Positions 61,488 through 64,000 of a stretch of DNA of 64,000 nt are shown piece after piece (the first letter of the stretch is position 1; the number at the start of each line of letters is the position of its first letter). Both the position numbers and the translations under genes were made by a program. Origin of the DNA: Candidatus Anammoximicrobium sp. (GTDB lineage Bacteria > Planctomycetota > Planctomycetia > Pirellulales > Pirellulaceae); NCBI GenBank assembly GCA_012515235.1, contig JAAYYU010000328.1, positions 1 through 64,000 on the forward strand, written 5' to 3'. A model generated the notes under the pieces. The model saw only the letters and a program-made list of their open reading frames with translations, had not been told where the DNA came from and did no database searches.

Positions 61488-62122
61488 GGTTTGCCCTCTC
61501 TGGTTTCGATACCCCGCCGGTTCAACTCGTCGGCAATCTGCCGCAGTGTCTCGCCCTTGGCCCGCAGTTCGTTCATCAACCGAATTGCCTCTTGTTCGGC
61601 GGGAACCGCAACGAGCGTCTTGCCGTCGGCCGCCAGTTCGTAGCCGAACCGCACCTTTCCGCACCGCTCGCCCTTGCCGATCTTGTGTTGCAGGGCGTCT
61701 TTCGTCCGCTCCGCGATGGTCTCCCGTTCCCACTGGGCAACAGAAAGCAGGACATTCAAGACGAGCCGCCCCGCTGCCGTCCGGGTGTCGATGCTATCGG
61801 CAACGGAAAACAACTGCTTGCCCGCCTTCTCCCCGAAGTAGCCGTCAATCAGCCGCTGCCAGTCGCCTACGCTTCGCGTCAACCGGTCCAGCTTGCCGAT
61901 GACCAGACCATCGGCCACCCCGCGCCGCAACTTGGTCAAGGCATCCTGCAGACCGGGCCGGTTAAGGCTCTTGGCCGATACCCCCGCGTCCGTGATGATC
62001 TCGACCAGTTCCAATTCGTACAGACTGGCGTAAGCTTCCAGCTTGGCCCGCTGGGCGTCAAGGCTCTGGCCGTTCGTCGCTTGCTCTTCCGTCGAAACTC
62101 GGATGTAGCCGAAAACCCGCAT
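61442..62122 (-). CDS. Serine recombinase (resolvase/invertase family)
   Basis: 226 aa. The N-terminal catalytic domain begins MRVFGYIRVSTEEQ, with the nucleophile Ser at residue 10. It contains LDAQRAKLEAYA, DAGVSAKSLNRPGLQDAL, the Arg pair in GKLDRLTRSVGDW and SVAQWERETIAERTKDAL. A short Recombinase-type domain follows (KVRFGYELAADGK, IRLMNELRAKGETLRQIADELNRRG, TTVNRILKRAA), which binds DNA. The size lies between small resolvases (~190) and large serine integrases (>400). Next to a tyrosine integrase it probably resolves multimers of the element or controls gene order. Repeat-rich DNA lies just upstream (62136-62192). Confidence 0.92.
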   Translation of the reverse strand: MRVFGYIRVSTEEQATNGQSLDAQRAKLEAYASLYELELVEIITDAGVSAKSLNRPGLQDALTKLRRGVADGLVIGKLDRLTRSVGDWQRLIDGYFGEKAGKQLFSVADSIDTRTAAGRLVLNVLLSVAQWERETIAERTKDALQHKIGKGERCGKVRFGYELAADGKTLVAVPAEQEAIRLMNELRAKGETLRQIADELNRRGIETREGKPWQHTTVNRILKRAA

Positions 62123-62135
62123 CGCGTTGCCCTTT

Positions 62136-62192
62136 CCGATAGGCTTGGAAGCAAATTACCTATCGGTTATTCGCGTTTACCGTTCGGTTATT
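62136..62192. promoter_or_regulatory. Repeat array upstream of the resolvase gene, candidate res site or operator
   Basis: Inverted repeat CCGATAGG (62136-62143) and CCTATCGG (62159-62166), 15 bases apart. Overlapping it, a direct repeat TTACCTATCGGTTATT (62156-62171) and TTACCGTTCGGTTATT (62177-62192), two mismatches, period 21 bp (two helical turns). It begins 14 bases before the resolvase ATG. Resolvases often bind such sites to recombine and to repress themselves. Confidence 0.5.
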
Positions 62193-62346
62193 GCCCTTTC
62201 TTGTACACAAACGTTCGTCTGTGAACAGGCCGCGCTCCGCAGGGCCTTTCGGAGCACCGCCCGCCCGTTCTCGCAGCTTCCCGCCGCTTGCGAGAACAAC
62301 GCCTAGGATGCGTTTTAAGGCACCGGGCCGGGGTTCGATGTCTTGG

Positions 62347-62637
62347 TCATACTTGCCCGCTTGCGTCGATTCCTGGGGCATCCTGGGGCGTGTTTTCCGC
62401 GTCGATGCCAAGCGTCGCCGCGTCGATGTCCGTTGCCCGCCGCAGTCGCTGCTGTCGGGCCGCGTCTGTCATCGTCAGCCGCTGGCGACTCGACCAGCCA
62501 CCGGGCCGCTTCGGGCACAACCACAACTGCCCGCCGCGTTCGACCACAACCAGCCGCCGCAGCAACGCATCCGAGTAGACCACCGTGGGCGAGTCCGTCG
62601 GCGTGGTCATCGGCCGCTGTCGTCTTTTTGCTGTCAT
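62347..62637 (-). CDS. Small element protein, function unknown
   Basis: 96 aa. The start at 62637 overlaps the stop of the upstream gene (ATGA), so it is translationally coupled. Content: a Thr-rich start, then VVYSDALLRRLVVVERGGQLWLCPKRPGGW, a compact beta-rich segment with one Cys, then basic SRQRLTMTDAARQQRLRR and an acidic Asp/Ala/Ile tail. No domain is recognised. The operon position between a TubC-like/zinc protein and the resolvase suggests a role in element maintenance. Confidence 0.55.
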   Translation of the reverse strand: MTAKRRQRPMTTPTDSPTVVYSDALLRRLVVVERGGQLWLCPKRPGGWSSRQRLTMTDAARQQRLRRATDIDAATLGIDAENTPQDAPGIDASGQV

Positions 62638-63365
62638 GCTCGTTTGCTCCAACAGTTGAAACACAATCCCGCCGGCCTGCCAGGTTGACCGGGCACAACG
62701 GACCGGGGCCGGCCGCAGTCGCTGCAAGCCCGTATCGGGTCCGCGATGATTTCCGTGGGGACCGCCGCCGGCCACGTCCTGGGGACCGTCACGGGCCGAG
62801 GCTGCAGGTCCGCGTCCCGTGCCACCGGGTAGCGTTCCCGCAGTTCGGCCGCCCGCTGGCGTAGCCGTTGGCCCGTGGGCGTCGCCGGGCTGCAGCGTTC
62901 ACAATGGGCACCACCGGCCACGTCCCACCAAAACACGATGCCACCGCAGACCGGGCAGGGCCGGGCGTCGATGATCTCCACGTCGGCCGCGTCGGATCGG
63001 ACCAAACACCGCCGGCCGTCCGCGTCGGTTACTTCCTGCCACTCGCCCGCGTCGATGTCCGAGGGGCCGGGGTCCTGGGGACCGTCCGCCCCGTGCGGAT
63101 CGCCGCCGGGCGGGTCCTGGGGAGCCTTTGGCGACACAACCGCCGTTTCGCCCGTGGTTGCGCGGGTTGTGTAGCCGTTGCCACCGTCGCCGGGCTGGGG
63201 ACCGCTGGCCAGCATCGCCAGCAGTTCCGCTTTGCAGTCCCGCAGCCGCTGCAGTAGCTCGCCCGTCACCGCAGACCGGGGCGAGAACCGCAGCCGGTCA
63301 CCATCGGCCGCCAGGGTCACCCCGAGGCCCTGCAATTCGGTCATCAATCGGGCCGCCGTGGTCAT
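62634..63365 (-). CDS. Element protein with TubC-like N-terminus and zinc-binding motifs
   Basis: 243 aa. Residues 1-52 resemble the TubC N-terminal docking fold (LMTELQGLGVTLAADGDRL, then ELLQRLRDCKAELLAML), often found in mobile-element proteins of this phylum. A Gly/Asp/Pro-rich linker follows. Two zinc-type clusters are present: CPVCGGIVFWWDVAGGAHCERC (CxxC...CxxC, about 137-158) and CSDCGRPRS...CFNC at the C-terminus. It overlaps both neighbours by ATGA, so it lies in a tightly coupled operon. It may bind nucleic acid or bridge proteins at element replication; this is inference. Confidence 0.65.
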   Translation of the reverse strand: MTTAARLMTELQGLGVTLAADGDRLRFSPRSAVTGELLQRLRDCKAELLAMLASGPQPGDGGNGYTTRATTGETAVVSPKAPQDPPGGDPHGADGPQDPGPSDIDAGEWQEVTDADGRRCLVRSDAADVEIIDARPCPVCGGIVFWWDVAGGAHCERCSPATPTGQRLRQRAAELRERYPVARDADLQPRPVTVPRTWPAAVPTEIIADPIRACSDCGRPRSVVPGQPGRPAGLCFNCWSKRA

Positions 63366-64000
63366 ACTTCCCCCCAGTCATCATCTTGCGTTTCCGGGCT
63401 CGCTGCGCTGGCTACGGCTACGGAACCCCTGTTTTCTTCGGTGTTCCTGGGGGTTGTGTAGCCGTTGCCATTGTCGCCTAGCCGAAAGATGCGTCCGGGC
63501 CGGCCGCCCTTGTCGGTTGTGGGCAGGTCCTGCCAGGTTCCCAAGCCGGCCTTGACCAGTTCCTGTAAAGCAGCTTCGGCCGCATCGGTGGAACCCCGAT
63601 ACTGCCGGGGGCCTTGCTGTAGTTCTCGCCCCGTCACCGCCCCGCCCTTGCGTCGTATCCACTCAACCAGCAGCCGCCGTTCCCGCTGTTCATCCGACTC
63701 CGCAAGCACCCCATAGACTCGCCGGGCTTGGGCCTTGAACCATTCCGCCAGGGTCACCGCCCGTCGCATCGAATCGGCGTCAATCTTGTCGGGATGCTGC
63801 AGGCTGGTATCACCGGCCGCCCACCGGGCATAGTGGACAATCAGGGCCAGCCGCGCCGCGCATCCCTCCAACTTGGACCAAGCCGCCGCCAGTTCGCCCG
63901 TCAGGTCAACTTGCTCTTGGCCGTGGGCGTTGTAGAACTCAACCCATAGCCGCTTGGCGTCGGCCGCCAATCCGATGCACACCGGGCAGGGCTGGCCACC
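63362..64000 (-). CDS. DUF3987-like primase/helicase-type protein, 5' end outside the window
   Basis: Partial: the frame is open to the right edge, and at least 212 residues of the C-terminus are present. GELAAAWSKLEGCAARLALIVHYARWAAGD matches the closing part of DUF3987 proteins, which are found in phages and integrative elements and resemble primase-helicase proteins. A winged-helix-like end follows (VEWIRRKGGAVTGRELQQG, ALQELVKAGLGTWQDLP, then GRIFRLG). It overlaps the next gene by ATGA. It likely provides replication of the element, but the catalytic part is not visible. Confidence 0.7.
   Translation of the reverse strand, partial: GGQPCPVCIGLAADAKRLWVEFYNAHGQEQVDLTGELAAAWSKLEGCAARLALIVHYARWAAGDTSLQHPDKIDADSMRRAVTLAEWFKAQARRVYGVLAESDEQRERRLLVEWIRRKGGAVTGRELQQGPRQYRGSTDAAEAALQELVKAGLGTWQDLPTTDKGGRPGRIFRLGDNGNGYTTPRNTEENRGSVAVASAASPETQDDDWGEV

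Noticed and set aside
62160..62411. 83-codon minus-strand frame upstream of the resolvase gene
   Set aside because: It overlaps the repeat array and the 3' end of the coupled 96-aa gene, and has no domain or ribosome binding site.
1..64000. CRISPR arrays, rRNA genes, insertion sequences with transposase
   Set aside because: No regularly spaced repeats, no rRNA-like sequence and no transposase motifs were seen. The only recombinases are the two in the right-end element.

Overview
The window looks like a GC-rich planctomycete chromosome (Planctomycetota, probably near Pirellulales). I infer this from four DUF1559 pseudopilin-like proteins with the family's typical N-methylation segment, many small secreted lipoproteins, multihaem and TPR/beta-propeller proteins, carbohydrate-active enzymes with Sec or Tat signals, and tyrosine-integrase element genes of a type common in that phylum. 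No ribosomal RNA, CRISPR array or replication origin was seen. One tRNA (Ser, anticodon CGA) is present.

Layout. 0.5-6.4 kb: a secreted WbsX/GH99-like protein, then an outer-membrane porin overlapping a five-haem cytochrome. 6.4-10.8 kb (minus strand): a beta-carbonic anhydrase followed by a degenerate half-copy, and the TrkH/TrkA potassium uptake pair. 10.9-12.9 kb: a sugar isomerase/epimerase translationally coupled to a Gfo/Idh/MocA oxidoreductase. 13.1-40 kb: a large cluster, described below. 40-52.6 kb: a GH62-like arabinofuranosidase, a secreted HEAT-like protein with Met-Pro-Gly repeats, a family 4-type uracil-DNA glycosylase, a GH95-like glycosidase, a Tat-exported Gfo/Idh/MocA protein, a second WbsX/GH99-like protein and a DUF2079 membrane protein. 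53-59.3 kb: a lipoprotein and a four-BON-domain protein, each with a clear terminator, a 5'-truncated thiamine-pyrophosphate decarboxylase, a zinc-ribbon membrane protein and a D-2-hydroxyacid dehydrogenase. 59.4-64 kb: tRNA-Ser and, abutting it, one end of an integrative element that runs off the window.

The 13.1-40 kb cluster is the most interesting part. It combines pseudopilin-like DUF1559 proteins, lipoproteins, DUF6057-type membrane/TPR proteins, beta-propeller proteins with a conserved CxNCHxF haem-c site, FG-GAP/VCBS propellers with a CxDCH site, a TPR protein with two cytochrome c domains, and a TPR / seven-haem cytochrome / SGNH-hydrolase operon. Three different units in it are duplicated, and two of the duplications left identifiable gene remnants (about 14.77-14.87 kb and 30.24-30.44 kb). 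A perfect 20-bp-arm REP-like palindrome sits between the two FG-GAP genes. My inference is that this is a cell-surface or periplasmic covalent-haem system that grew by local duplication. Its function is not known to me.

The element at the right end encodes a tyrosine integrase whose frame continues antisense through the tRNA and into host sequence, an HTH protein, a serine resolvase with repeat-rich DNA at its 5' side, and a run of overlapping genes ending with a DUF3987-like protein cut by the window edge. Starts given here were chosen from Shine-Dalgarno matches, signal peptides and overlaps, and can differ from the longest reading frame.
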